This document shows, in pieces, positions 33,841 through 43,108 of a DNA stretch of 63,686 bases. Within the stretch, counting starts at the first letter, position 1. Every line of letters begins with the position of its first letter. A program made the translations under genes and the position numbers. Source of the DNA: Candidatus Heimdallarchaeota archaeon (GTDB taxonomy: Archaea > Asgardarchaeota > Heimdallarchaeia > Heimdallarchaeales > Heimdallarchaeaceae); the NCBI GenBank assembly GCA_030603365.1, contig JAUVXV010000017.1:1-63686 (forward strand), written 5' to 3'. The notes under the pieces were generated by a model. The model made no database searches, was not told the DNA's origin, and saw only the letters and a list, made by a program, of their open reading frames with translations.

Positions 33841-34134
33841 ATGTCCAAGGATAGGAAAGTCACAATTGAGGTTGTCGATATACTGGAAGCTGGAACTTGT
33901 AATTATGGTCATAAAAAGGGTGAACTATTTAACTATCCAGAAGATCGTGGAAAAATCTGTGCTGCAGCATTTAATGTAATATACCCTTATGCTCTTGGCA
34001 TTAGAATGGGAGCAAGTTTTCCGTGGGAAGAAGACCCAAAAAGCGTAACAATTTGCTGTCCAGATTACAAAAATCCAGTAGTATTCAAAATAACAAGAGA
34101 GGATACAAAACAATACAAAGATATGGTCAGCTAA
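33841..34134 (+). CDS. TIGR04076-family small protein
   Basis: 97 residues from the ATG at 33841, which follows GGTGGTTAAG; the preceding stop TAA overlaps that site. Conserved landmarks of the family: GTCNYGHKKGELF near the N-terminus, ICAAAFNVIYPYALGIRMGASFPWEEDP in the centre and VTICCPDYKNPVVFKI at the end. Three conserved cysteines could bind metal. Function of the family is unknown; it is often near redox genes. Second gene of the operon. Confidence 0.85.
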   Translation: MSKDRKVTIEVVDILEAGTCNYGHKKGELFNYPEDRGKICAAAFNVIYPYALGIRMGASFPWEEDPKSVTICCPDYKNPVVFKITREDTKQYKDMVS

Positions 34135-34746
34135 ATGAACCCAAATCTTAAAAAAATCCCAGTCATCGTTTTAGCAGCTGGAGATTCTCAAAGAATGGGA
34201 ATTCCTAAAGGTCTTTTGGACTATTACGGAAAACCATTCATAACCTGTCAAATAGAGTTTTTATTAGAAATAGGATTCTTAGATATAATTGTGATATTAG
34301 GGAAGGACAAGAATATTTACTTCGAACAGATTCCTGAACTCAAAGATTTCAGAGTCGTAATCAATCCCTCTCCAGAAAGAGGAACATTTTCATCGATTCT
34401 ATGTGGATTAAAACAGATATCTAAGACAGATCAAAGTGGTGTTTTCATTTTACCAATTGATGTTCCTAGTCCTGAAAAAGATGTTTGGATTCAATTAACA
34501 GAAGGGATGAGTTCCTCGAATGTGAATGTTACTATACCATCATTTGAGGGAAAGAAAGGTCACCCTGTATTAATATCAGAAGAATTTAGGCAGCATCTTC
34601 TTTCTTGTGAATCAGATTCTCGGTTAGATTTCGAAATTCACAAACAAATAAACCAACAAAAAGCAAAGATTATATCAGTTAATGATTTAAATATTACACT
34701 TAACCTCAATACAATTGAAGATTGGGAAGCATACAAGGTGAAATAA
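34135..34746 (+). CDS. mocA: MocA/YgfJ-type nucleotidyltransferase (molybdenum cofactor cytidylyl- or related transferase)
   Basis: 203 residues. Nucleotide loop LAAGDSQRMGIPKGLLDYYGKP, metal-binding PIDVPSP, and EGKKGHPVLIS are the hallmarks of MobA-like transferases that act on molybdopterin. MocA makes molybdopterin cytosine dinucleotide, which bacterial enzymes of the xanthine dehydrogenase family need; placing next to such an enzyme supports that role. The stop TAA overlaps the next ATG (TAATG). Replacing CTP with another nucleotide cannot be excluded from sequence alone. Confidence 0.85.
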   Translation: MNPNLKKIPVIVLAAGDSQRMGIPKGLLDYYGKPFITCQIEFLLEIGFLDIIVILGKDKNIYFEQIPELKDFRVVINPSPERGTFSSILCGLKQISKTDQSGVFILPIDVPSPEKDVWIQLTEGMSSSNVNVTIPSFEGKKGHPVLISEEFRQHLLSCESDSRLDFEIHKQINQQKAKIISVNDLNITLNLNTIEDWEAYKVK

Positions 34747-37379
34747 TGAAGGTTGCATTTACTCTTAATGGGGAAGAAATTACAGCAGAATACGAAGAAG
34801 GAATGAGTTTTCTTGATGTTCTTAGAGAAGTTTGTTTAATAAAAAGCTGTAAAGACGGCTGTTCAGGTCAAGGTTTTTGTGGAGCTTGTACAGTTCTGAT
34901 TAATGGTAAAGCTACCCTTTCTTGCAGACAAAAACCAGGATCTATTGAGGGAAAAGAAATAATCACATTAGAAGGGTTGGATAAGATTGAACAAGATATT
35001 CTTTCTAAGTCTTTAGTCAAAGAAGGAGCTATTCAATGTGGTTTCTGCACTCCTGGCATTCTATTAAAAATTAAAGGATTTCTTGATAAAAATCCAACAT
35101 CAACTAGAGAAGAAAAAGCCAAAGCTATTACAGGAAATCTCTGTAGATGCACTGGATATCAACGTATCATTGATGCTATAGAAACAGCAGAAGAACACTG
35201 GCTGAATAAAGATTCTAACATATCAGGTCCTCCTCGAAGAAAAGATTTCTTTGGCGAAAAATATGGGTTTGAGAGAGAATATACTCCAAAAGAAAAAGGT
35301 GTAGGAGATAGCACTCACCGCTACCGAGGAATAGAAATGGCTCTTGGTAAAAAACCATACATAGGTGATATGGAAGTAGATGAGATGCTGCACGGAGCAC
35401 TATTGCTCAGTGAGCATCCAAGAGCAAAGATAATTGAGATTGACACATCTGAAGCAGAATCAGCTTGTGGTGCAGTTAGAATATTTCTGGCGAAGGATGT
35501 ACCAGGAAAAAGGTTCATTGGTCATATCATATCTGATTGGCCAATTTTCATTTCGGAAGGGGAAACTACAAAATATGTTGGTGATGTACTTGCAATGGTT
35601 GTTGCAGATACAATGTACCACGCTAGAGCTGCTCTTGATAAAATCAAAGTTGATTACGAGGTGCTTGAACCAATTGATGATCCTCTGAAAGCTCTATCAG
35701 CTGAAGCTGACAAACTTCACAAAAAAGGTAACCTACTTGGCCATACATTTTTTGGAAGAGGTGATGTCGCTAAAGCACTTCAAAATTCTAAATATATAAT
35801 AAAGCAACAATTCAGAACACAAAGAATCGAACATGCTTTTATGGAAGTTGAAAGTAGCCTTGCTATACCAACTGAAGAAGGAGTACATGTTTACAGTCAA
35901 GGTCAAGGTGTTCATGAAGATCAGAGACAGATTGCAGAAGCTCTTGGTTTGGAAGAAGAAAAGGTTATTGTTGAACTTGTAACAAACGGAGGAGCATTTG
36001 GTGGCAAAGAAGATCTTACGTGCCAAGCTCAAACTGCTATTGCTGCTTTTCTATTGAAAAAGCCAGTAAAGACTGTTCTTACAAGAGAGCAATCCTTACT
36101 GATGCACGTAAAACGACATCCAATGACCATGGATTATGAGGTTGGAGCAGATGAAAATGGAAAGTTGACAGCTGTTAGAATGAAGCTGATAGCAGATACT
36201 GGTGCTTATGCCTCAGTTGGAGCTAAAGTGGCTGAACGCGCAGCTGGTCATTGCTGTGGTCCTTACTATGTTCCCAATGTTGATGTAGATGCAAAAGTAG
36301 TTTATACAAACAATCCAGTTTGCGGAGCAATGAGAGGATTTGGAGTCAATCAGACTTCTTTTGCAATAGAAACTTGTCTAAATATGATAGTTGAGAAGAT
36401 GAGAGAGGATGGGAATGAGATTGATGAATTTGATATACGAGAACGAAATATTCTCAGAGATGGACAAAGATTTGCAACAGGGCAAAAGATGACCAAAACA
36501 GTAATTGGTATGCAAAAGTGTTTAGACGCAGTAAAGGATGTATATAAAGAGTCCAAAGTTCCAACTGGTATAGCTTGTGGAATAAAAAATACAGGTATTG
36601 GTAATGGACTCGAGGATACAGGAAGAGTATTGATCAAAGTTTTAGATGATGGAAAATTAGATATTCTAACAGGTTTTACAGAAATGGGGCAGGGATTATT
36701 TACAGTAATTACACAAGTTGTAACTGAACTTACTGATATACCTCAATCTCAGATGAATGTTAGATCAATCAGTTATCCAAACACAAAATGTGGCATGACT
36801 ACTGCTTCAAGAGGAACAACTTTGGATACCATGGCTGCTAAAAAAGCTGCTGAGAAACTAGCATTAGTTCTCAAATCAAAATCCCTTAGTGAACTTTCTG
36901 GAGAGGAATTTCATGGAGAATATATTTGTGATTTCACTGTTAAACCTGGAACAAAAATAGACAATCCAGTAACTCACTTAGCATTCAGTTATGCAGTACA
37001 AGTAGCTTTTCTAGATGATGAAGGAAAATTAAAGAAAATGATAGCAGCTCACGATGTTGGTAGGGCAATTAATCCCATGGCATGTGCGGGTCAATTTGAG
37101 GGGGGTATACATATGGGTCTAGGTCATAGTCTTTCCGAGTCTTTCCCATCAACCAAAGGAGTACCAGATTCTTTGCGAATGAGAGATTTACAAATCATAA
37201 AAGCTAAAGACATGCCTGAAGTTGAGGTTATATTAATTGAGGTACCTGAAGAAGTGGGCGGATTTGGTGCGAAAGGTGTAGGTGAAATAGGTCTAGTTCC
37301 AACCGCAGGTGCTGTAACAGGTGCTCTCCATCAATTTGATGGTAAATGGCGATTTGAACTGCCTGTTTCGCGAAAATAA
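34746..37379 (+). CDS. Fused 2Fe-2S/molybdenum hydroxylase (selenium-dependent xanthine dehydrogenase type)
   Basis: 877 residues from the ATG at 34746 with AAGGTGAAATA in front (an upstream in-frame ATG lies inside mocA). N-terminus: two 2Fe-2S domains (CSGQGFCGACTVLI; QCGFCTPGILLKI and NLCRCTGYQ). No FAD domain. The rest is the molybdenum-binding chain: HRYRGIEMALGKKPYIGD, GGAFGGKEDL, GAMRGFGVNQ, GFTEMGQGLF, AHDVGRAINPMACAGQFEGG and, near the end, GAKGVGEIGLVP with the catalytic Glu. Fused FeS+Mo chains of this length are typical of the selenium-dependent purine hydroxylases (TIGR03311-like). The actual substrate (xanthine, hypoxanthine, another heterocycle) is open. Confidence 0.87.
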   Translation: MKVAFTLNGEEITAEYEEGMSFLDVLREVCLIKSCKDGCSGQGFCGACTVLINGKATLSCRQKPGSIEGKEIITLEGLDKIEQDILSKSLVKEGAIQCGFCTPGILLKIKGFLDKNPTSTREEKAKAITGNLCRCTGYQRIIDAIETAEEHWLNKDSNISGPPRRKDFFGEKYGFEREYTPKEKGVGDSTHRYRGIEMALGKKPYIGDMEVDEMLHGALLLSEHPRAKIIEIDTSEAESACGAVRIFLAKDVPGKRFIGHIISDWPIFISEGETTKYVGDVLAMVVADTMYHARAALDKIKVDYEVLEPIDDPLKALSAEADKLHKKGNLLGHTFFGRGDVAKALQNSKYIIKQQFRTQRIEHAFMEVESSLAIPTEEGVHVYSQGQGVHEDQRQIAEALGLEEEKVIVELVTNGGAFGGKEDLTCQAQTAIAAFLLKKPVKTVLTREQSLLMHVKRHPMTMDYEVGADENGKLTAVRMKLIADTGAYASVGAKVAERAAGHCCGPYYVPNVDVDAKVVYTNNPVCGAMRGFGVNQTSFAIETCLNMIVEKMREDGNEIDEFDIRERNILRDGQRFATGQKMTKTVIGMQKCLDAVKDVYKESKVPTGIACGIKNTGIGNGLEDTGRVLIKVLDDGKLDILTGFTEMGQGLFTVITQVVTELTDIPQSQMNVRSISYPNTKCGMTTASRGTTLDTMAAKKAAEKLALVLKSKSLSELSGEEFHGEYICDFTVKPGTKIDNPVTHLAFSYAVQVAFLDDEGKLKKMIAAHDVGRAINPMACAGQFEGGIHMGLGHSLSESFPSTKGVPDSLRMRDLQIIKAKDMPEVEVILIEVPEEVGGFGAKGVGEIGLVPTAGAVTGALHQFDGKWRFELPVSRK

Positions 37380-37392
37380 GAGAGAATGGTGA

Positions 37393-38349
37393 TCATGGAA
37401 CGATTCTGGTTCCTGTTTCACCCTTCAAAGCCCGACTGATGTTTTCAGGATTGGTGACAATGGCTTCTTTACCTCCCTGCTCTAAAAATCGAACTATGGC
37501 TTTAATTTTAGGCTCCATTGAACCTTTAGCAAAGTGAGTTCCTTCCTCTAGGTACTTCTTTGCCTCAGCAACAGTCATCTTATCCAATTCCACTTGATTA
37601 GGTTTACCAAAATTCAAGGAAACTTTTTCAACGGCGGTTGAAATCAAAAGCATATCTGCTTTAATTTCATTGGCTAGGAACGCAGATGCAAAATCTTTGT
37701 CAATTACTGCTGCAGTCCCCTCTAGTCCTTGATCGGTTTCAATAACTGGTATTCCTCCACCACCTACAGTAATTGTAATCGTACCAGAATCGATCAGTGC
37801 CTTGATGGCTTTCAGTTCCATAATTTCTACAGGTAACGGGGAAGCCACTACTCGTCTCCAACCACGACCGGCATCTTCAACCACATTCCAACCTAATTCT
37901 TCTTTCCTTTTTACTGCCTCTTCTTCTTCCATGAATGTTCCAATAGGTTTAGCAGGTGTCTGGAAAGCAGGATCATTTGAATCTACACGGACTTGGGTAA
38001 CCACTGTCGCAGCCGGTTTATCAATTCCCCTTTTTTTGAGCTCGTTTTGGATATTCTGTTGCAGGGAATAACCAATAGCGCCCTGGCTGTCAGCTCCGCA
38101 AACATCCAGAGGTAGTTCATGCATACCTTCCACCTTATGGGCAATTTCACTTCGTCGTAAAATGAATCCAACCTGAGGACCATTACCATGACCTATTGCA
38201 ATATCCCAACCTGACTCTACCATGTCTACTAAGTGAATAGAGGTTTCTTTGGCAGCTTCATATTGATCTTGTACAGTTTGCTGCTGCTTTGATTTGATGA
38301 GCGAGTTGCCGCCAATCGCAACAACTGCTACTTTTTTCTGTTCTGACAT
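37393..38349 (-). CDS. arcC: Carbamate kinase
   Basis: 318 residues. Motifs VAIGGNSLI, AIGHGNGPQVG, DVCGADSQGAIGY, VVEDAGRGWRRVVASPLP, VGGGGIPVI, IDKDFASAFLA and HFAKGSMEPKIKA are all present. Makes ATP and carbamate from carbamoyl phosphate and ADP, giving CO2 and ammonia. Third gene of an operon read leftwards after the two carbamoyltransferases (gap of 11 bases from ygeW; ribosome site AGGAGATATACAA). E. coli yqeA sits in the same kind of cluster with ygeW. The operon converges on the molybdenum hydroxylase gene with a 13-base gap. Confidence 0.93.
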   Translation of the reverse strand: MSEQKKVAVVAIGGNSLIKSKQQQTVQDQYEAAKETSIHLVDMVESGWDIAIGHGNGPQVGFILRRSEIAHKVEGMHELPLDVCGADSQGAIGYSLQQNIQNELKKRGIDKPAATVVTQVRVDSNDPAFQTPAKPIGTFMEEEEAVKRKEELGWNVVEDAGRGWRRVVASPLPVEIMELKAIKALIDSGTITITVGGGGIPVIETDQGLEGTAAVIDKDFASAFLANEIKADMLLISTAVEKVSLNFGKPNQVELDKMTVAEAKKYLEEGTHFAKGSMEPKIKAIVRFLEQGGKEAIVTNPENISRALKGETGTRIVP

Positions 38350-38360
38350 TTGTATATCTC

Positions 38361-39341
38361 CTAACGCATGGTCAGTGCCATGACTGCCTTTTGTGCATGC
38401 ATCCGATTTTCAGCCTGATCAAAGACCACTGATTGCGGACCATCCATTACTTCGCTGGTGACTTCTACATCACGATCTGCGGGAAGTGGGTGCATATAAA
38501 TTGCATCTTTGTCCGCGAGAGCCATTTTCTTAGAATCAGTAATCCAATCCTTGTATTTATCTTGGATCTTTTTACCTTCAGTTGGATCTTGTGTTGTGAG
38601 TAAGGGCCCCCAGGATTTTGCATAAACGATATCTGCGTCTTTGAAACCTTCTTCCATACTGTCGACAACCTCAAATTTGCTACCAAATTTATCAGCTTGT
38701 TCTTGGGCTTGTTTCATGATTTCTGGCATCAACTTAAATTCAGGTGGATGTGCTAGTGTAACGTCCAATCCAAAACGTGGCATCTGTAGAATCAAAGATT
38801 GTGGAACAGAAATTGGTTTCAAGTAAGATGAAGCATATGCCCATGAAACCACTATTTTCTTTCCTCTTAAATCTCGACCTTTTTTCTCAATAATAGTCAT
38901 AATATCAGCCAGACATTGGTGAGGATGATAAATATCGCACTGCATATTTAAAACAGGTGAGCGTGATGCGGATGCTACATTGTTTATGTACTTATTTCCT
39001 ACTCCCCAATCGCAATGACGAATAGCAATGCCATCATAATACCTTCCAAGGATTTCTCCCAGTTCTTTTTCAGTGTCTCCATGAGAAACCTGAGTTGTAC
39101 GACTCTCCAAAAATGTGGCTTGTCCTCCCAGCTGAGCCATTCCTGACTCAAAAGAAGCACGGGTTCGTGTACTGGAGAAGAAGAAAAGCATACAGAGAGT
39201 TTTATCCAGAAGCAAAGCATGTCGTTCACCTAGAGCTCGCTTTTTCTTAAGATCCCAAGCTACTTCAAGGACAGTTTCCACTTCTTCTTTTGTAAAATCT
39301 AGGTCACCGATTAAATCACGACCTCGTAAATCAGATTGCAT
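38361..39341 (-). CDS. ygeW: YgeW-type knotted carbamoyltransferase
   Basis: 326 residues from the ATG at 39341, with GGTGATCATT in front (the GTG at 39350 is in frame). Carbamoyl-phosphate site FFFSSTRTRASFESGMAQLGGQA, then the family's characteristic IRHCDWGVGNKYINNVA, MQCDIYHPHQCLADI and, near the end, MHPLPADRDVEV. These match YgeW and the related 'knotted' transcarbamoylases rather than ornithine carbamoyltransferase, whose substrate loop differs. The true amino substrate of YgeW is unsettled. Translated with the upstream gene (9-base gap, ribosome site overlapping its stop). Confidence 0.88.
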   Translation of the reverse strand: MQSDLRGRDLIGDLDFTKEEVETVLEVAWDLKKKRALGERHALLLDKTLCMLFFFSSTRTRASFESGMAQLGGQATFLESRTTQVSHGDTEKELGEILGRYYDGIAIRHCDWGVGNKYINNVASASRSPVLNMQCDIYHPHQCLADIMTIIEKKGRDLRGKKIVVSWAYASSYLKPISVPQSLILQMPRFGLDVTLAHPPEFKLMPEIMKQAQEQADKFGSKFEVVDSMEEGFKDADIVYAKSWGPLLTTQDPTEGKKIQDKYKDWITDSKKMALADKDAIYMHPLPADRDVEVTSEVMDGPQSVVFDQAENRMHAQKAVMALTMR

Positions 39342-39350
39342 AATGATCAC

Positions 39351-40304
39351 CTACTCCTCTGCACCTAAAACCAGAGCTAATAGAGCCATTCGCATTACAA
39401 CACCATTAAACCCTTCCTTCCAGTATCGAGCCCATCGGGTCTGATCCACATCTGGAGGGATTTCATCCATACGGGGTAAAGAGTGGAGTAAAATTGCATC
39501 AGATTTTGCTTTGGTTTCCAAAAGTTCTTTGGTGATTTTGAATTCGGGTGGTGTTAGTGCAACATCACCATCTCTTTCATCACGGGATTTGGTGTAATCA
39601 GGCTGAACTACTGGCTCAACAAGAATCACATCAGCATCTGCGATAACTGTACGAACATCATCACCTTCGGTAAAATTAAGACTGTTACGTTTGAAATCCT
39701 CACGGTATTCATCAGGAAGTTCCATGTCTTTTGGCGATATAAAAGTAATCGGACAGTCAAACTGAGTTAATGCATGACCAAGAGAGTGCATGGTACGCAT
39801 TCTCATATCACCTACAGCTACCCACTTTAATCCGTCTAAGTGACCTTTTTCTTTATAAATAGTATAGAGATCAGTGAGGATCTGAGTAGGATGTTCGCCC
39901 CAACCATCACCACCATTAATAATGGGGATACTTACCCATTTAGCAGCTTCTTTGGGAGCGCCTTTCTGGAAATGCCTCATGACGATGACATCTCCGTAAT
40001 TTTCGAGCATCTTGAAGGTATCCTTGATGGATTCCATATAAAAGTCACCTGCACGGGTCATTTTAGCGTCAGCAAATCCTGTCACCTTACCACCCAATCG
40101 AAGCATGGCTGTTTCGTGGGCTAAACGAGTCCTGGTTGAAGGCTGGTAAAAAGCAGTTACCATTATTTTATCTTTCAATAAATCTACATTTTTTCTATTG
40201 CGAGCTATCGGTGCTAATTTATCTGCAATCTCAAATATTCGCTCAAACTCATGGCGTTCAAAATCCTTTAATGATATAATGTCACGCCCTACAAAACTTC
40301 TCAT
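39351..40304 (-). CDS. pyrB: Aspartate carbamoyltransferase (catalytic-chain type)
   Basis: 317 residues. FYQPSTRTRLAHETAMLRLGG (carbamoyl-phosphate site with proline-serine-threonine-Arg), NGGDGWGEHPTQ and, near the end, HSLPRMDEIPPDVDQTRWARYW are ATCase signatures. It is first in an operon with YgeW and carbamate kinase and next to a hydantoinase; there is no PyrI chain. So it may serve UMP synthesis or, in this setting, run in the opposite direction to free carbamoyl phosphate. Ribosome site AAGGAGAATTATT. These three genes have visibly more G+C (about 43% in a counted 60-base sample) than their neighbours, suggesting transfer. Confidence 0.85.
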   Translation of the reverse strand: MRSFVGRDIISLKDFERHEFERIFEIADKLAPIARNRKNVDLLKDKIMVTAFYQPSTRTRLAHETAMLRLGGKVTGFADAKMTRAGDFYMESIKDTFKMLENYGDVIVMRHFQKGAPKEAAKWVSIPIINGGDGWGEHPTQILTDLYTIYKEKGHLDGLKWVAVGDMRMRTMHSLGHALTQFDCPITFISPKDMELPDEYREDFKRNSLNFTEGDDVRTVIADADVILVEPVVQPDYTKSRDERDGDVALTPPEFKITKELLETKAKSDAILLHSLPRMDEIPPDVDQTRWARYWKEGFNGVVMRMALLALVLGAEE

Positions 40305-40319
40305 AATAATTCTCCTTTA

Positions 40320-40405
40320 TAATTTAGACTAGCTTCTTTTCAGCTAATCTTATTGTTCTGCCGGTACTAATTTTTCTTTATAAACTTTCTTTTCAGCCAC
40401 ATAAG
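40320..40405 (-). promoter_or_regulatory. Promoter and leader of the pyrB-ygeW-arcC operon
   Basis: On the minus strand a TATA-like GTTTATAAAG lies about 75 bases before the ATG. The leader has TTAGCT/AGCTAG arms (around 40325-40345) that form a hairpin ahead of the ribosome site, and the motif GCTGAAAAGAA occurs twice. No regulator can be named. Confidence 0.4.
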
Positions 40406-40471
40406 ATGAACTTTCAACGCCTTTCCCATCCTGTGGAGAGCATGAAAATTCAAACATACTGGAATAATTTT

Positions 40472-40495
40472 TGGATAACTTTTATTTATTATCCA
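40472..40495 (+). promoter_or_regulatory. Inverted repeat flanking a TATA-like box, hydantoinase promoter
   Basis: TGGATAA (40472-40478) and TTATCCA (40489-40495) are perfect 7-bp arms around CTTTTATTTA, a TATA-like box about 40 bases before the ATG at 40525. The layout repeats that at 33295-33320 with a different sequence. Confidence 0.5.
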
Positions 40496-40524
40496 GTTTA
40501 TGGTCAGTTAGGAAAGGTAGATTT

Positions 40525-41841
40525 ATGTTTGATCTCGGTTTGATTAATGGAAAAATATACCGGAATGCACAATTCACTCATTTAGATGTTTATATTGAGA
40601 AAGATAAAATTGCAGAAATAATTTCTCCAGATAAGAAATTAGATTGTAAGAAAACTATGGATTGCTCGGGTAAACTAATTATGCCTGGGTTTATTGACCC
40701 ACATGTTCATATCAACCTTGATTTAGGAGAATTCAAAACAAGTGATGATTATGAGAGTGCTTCGAAAGCTGCTGCATTTGGAGGGATCACGACTTTTATA
40801 GATTTCCTTGAACCAATCAATTCTGTTGATGAATTCGATGAAAAGCTTCAAAAAAAGCATAAGGAAGCAGAAACCTCATACATAGACTATAGTTTTCATA
40901 CTACAGTTGGTAACTTCAAAGATGATGTAGGAAAACTTGTTGAAACTTCCTTCAAAAATGGAATACCTTCTATTAAATTATTCACCACATACTCTGAATC
41001 AAATCGAAGATGTTCTTATGGAAAAATAAAGGAGTTTATAGAGAATTCTAGTTTAACAGATTCCTTGATTTTAATTCATGCAGAAAATGATGAAATTATA
41101 CTCAATACTAATGTAGATGATGAAACAGCAGTATATGAGAGTTCTAGACCAGCAAAATCAGAAATTGAAGAAATTGAGAAACTAGCACAAATCGTTTCAG
41201 AACTTAGAGGTAAAATCTATATTGTTCACGTAACTTGTGGATCTTCGATAGAACTCCTAAGAGAGAAATATTCACAACTATTACAGAACAATCTATTCAT
41301 AGAAAGTTGTCCCCAATATTTCTATCTTAACAAAGAAATCTACGAATCAGATTCTGGAAGGTTATATCTTTTAGCACCACCTCTACGGTCGAGAGATGAA
41401 CAAGAGAAATTGAAGAAAAATATAGCAAGCGTAAACACAATTGGAACAGATCATGCTCCATTTACCAAAGAAGAAAAATTAAGATATAATAAGGCAAGCC
41501 AAGTTCCTAAAGGGCTTGGTAGTTTAGAATATAGTTTTTCACTTATGTATAATCTCTTCAGAGAAAGTATTATTGCTAAGTATACAATTAATCCTGCAAT
41601 AATTCACAATCTCTTTCCAAAAAAAGGAATTATTCAAGAAGGAGCAGATGCTGATTTAGTCATATTTGATCCTGATAAGGAACTAATTATTGATTCAGGT
41701 CAATCGAAATCAGATTATAGTGCTTATGAAGGCATTAAAATAAAAGGTGCGGTAGAATCGACAATCTTGAGAGGTCAATTTATTGTAGAAAATAGAAAGT
41801 TCATTGGAACAATTAAAGGTCAGTTTATCAAAAGGAAATAG
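40525..41841 (+). CDS. hyuA: Dihydropyrimidinase/hydantoinase (HyuA-like)
   Basis: 438 residues from the ATG at 40525, with GGAAAGGTAGATT upstream. Metal ligands of the amidohydrolase family: PGFIDPHVHINLD (HxH), SIKLFTTYSE (the lysine that is carboxylated), ILIHAEND, IVHVTCG and IGTDHAPFTKEEK (Asp). Ring-opening of hydantoins, dihydropyrimidines or a purine-derived ring is expected. This length and the KEEKLRY/QVPKGLGSLE region fit D-hydantoinases. Flanked by the carbamoyltransferase operon, consistent with a shared pathway. Two decayed copies of its 3' end lie at 44650-44816 and 47742-47822. Confidence 0.88.
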   Translation: MFDLGLINGKIYRNAQFTHLDVYIEKDKIAEIISPDKKLDCKKTMDCSGKLIMPGFIDPHVHINLDLGEFKTSDDYESASKAAAFGGITTFIDFLEPINSVDEFDEKLQKKHKEAETSYIDYSFHTTVGNFKDDVGKLVETSFKNGIPSIKLFTTYSESNRRCSYGKIKEFIENSSLTDSLILIHAENDEIILNTNVDDETAVYESSRPAKSEIEEIEKLAQIVSELRGKIYIVHVTCGSSIELLREKYSQLLQNNLFIESCPQYFYLNKEIYESDSGRLYLLAPPLRSRDEQEKLKKNIASVNTIGTDHAPFTKEEKLRYNKASQVPKGLGSLEYSFSLMYNLFRESIIAKYTINPAIIHNLFPKKGIIQEGADADLVIFDPDKELIIDSGQSKSDYSAYEGIKIKGAVESTILRGQFIVENRKFIGTIKGQFIKRK

Positions 41842-41932
41842 GTTTTCTGAGTTTGAGTTTTTTGCATAATAGTGTGCTATTAGTAATTTAAGTATTCAAG
41901 TATCATTGGCAATCCAAAACTAATCCTAGAAT

Positions 41933-42958
41933 TTAAGGAACAATTACTGTTCTAAATTCAGCTGAATACTCTTTCAGTTGATGATGTATCTTGTTGATAG
42001 CTTCTGCTTCTAAAGGTACTGTTCTTGTTACTATATTGGTTAGATCAAGTTTCCCTTGTTCAGCAAGTTCTAGAAGAAATGGTAATTCAGATAGTAAATG
42101 GTCAGAAACACCTATAATCTCCTTTTCTCTACAAATTGCTTCATATGAGTTGATATCAAAAGTATTTGCAGTTATACCTACCAATCCTAATCTACCAAAT
42201 CGAGCTAAAGATCTCACTCCTTGATCCATAGTTAATGAAAGTCCTATAAGCTCTAATGCAACATCTACTCCGTTTCCATTTGATAATTCCATTATTTTCT
42301 CTACAGGGTCATAGTTTTTAGCATTTATAGGAACAGCTCCCATTTCTTCAGCTGTTACAAGTTTTTCTGAATCAATATCCACTGCATAAATTTCTCGTGC
42401 TCCTAATACTTTAGCTAGCTGCAGAGCAGATATTCCCAGGCCCCCTAATCCGAAAATAGCAATAGTTTCTTCAGCTTTAAATCGGGTTTTCTTAAGTGCA
42501 TGAAATGACGTTGCTGATGAACACATCATAACTGAAGCATGTTCATATGAAATTGATTCAGGTAGTTTGAATACTCCTCTAGTTGGTACTGCAATATACT
42601 CTGCATATCCTCCATTAACATCTTTACCAATCATTTTACCTTGAACACAAAATTGTTCTGCTCCTTGAACACAATATTTGCACTTTCCACAGGTGAGCAT
42701 ATAATTGAGACAAACACGATCTCCTTTCTGAAAGTCAACTACATTTTCTCCTACCTCTTCTACCTCTCCTGCAACCTCATGTCCCAAGGAAATAGGTAGG
42801 TGTCCAACTGAAGAGACTCCATCTCGATAATGAACATCAGAATGACAAATCCCTGCAGCTTTAATTTTGATTAATACTTCACCAGTTTTTGGAGTTGGAG
42901 TTTCAACCTCTCTATTTTCTAAATCCCTGTCAATCTCAATCAATTGAACTGCTTTCAT
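41933..42958 (-). CDS. Zinc-dependent alcohol dehydrogenase
   Basis: 341 residues, medium-chain reductase family. Catalytic zinc: AAGICHSDVHYRDG (Cys) and GHEVAGEVEEVG (His, Glu). Structural zinc: CGKCKYCVQGAEQFC. Nucleotide fold GLGGLGISALQLAKVLGA followed by VDID (NAD preference because of the aspartate). Oxidises an alcohol or reduces an aldehyde. Strong ribosome site GGAGGTAAG. Converges with hyuA; the substrate and role in the catabolic region are unknown. Confidence 0.92.
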   Translation of the reverse strand: MKAVQLIEIDRDLENREVETPTPKTGEVLIKIKAAGICHSDVHYRDGVSSVGHLPISLGHEVAGEVEEVGENVVDFQKGDRVCLNYMLTCGKCKYCVQGAEQFCVQGKMIGKDVNGGYAEYIAVPTRGVFKLPESISYEHASVMMCSSATSFHALKKTRFKAEETIAIFGLGGLGISALQLAKVLGAREIYAVDIDSEKLVTAEEMGAVPINAKNYDPVEKIMELSNGNGVDVALELIGLSLTMDQGVRSLARFGRLGLVGITANTFDINSYEAICREKEIIGVSDHLLSELPFLLELAEQGKLDLTNIVTRTVPLEAEAINKIHHQLKEYSAEFRTVIVP

Positions 42959-43108
42959 ATTTCAACTTACCTCCATTTCTTTTTAAATTTGTTTTTTAAA
43001 CATGCAAATCAGGAATATTTTCGATATCATATAAGAATGGTTTCTTTGAGGTTTAACTTTTCCATATTATTGTGAGCATTTTTATACCTTGAACGGATAT
43101 TAGAACTT

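Noticed and set aside
34722..34745. Upstream ATG for the fused molybdenum hydroxylase
   Set aside because: It lies in the mocA gene; the ATG at 34746 has AAGGTGA in front and begins the ferredoxin fold properly.
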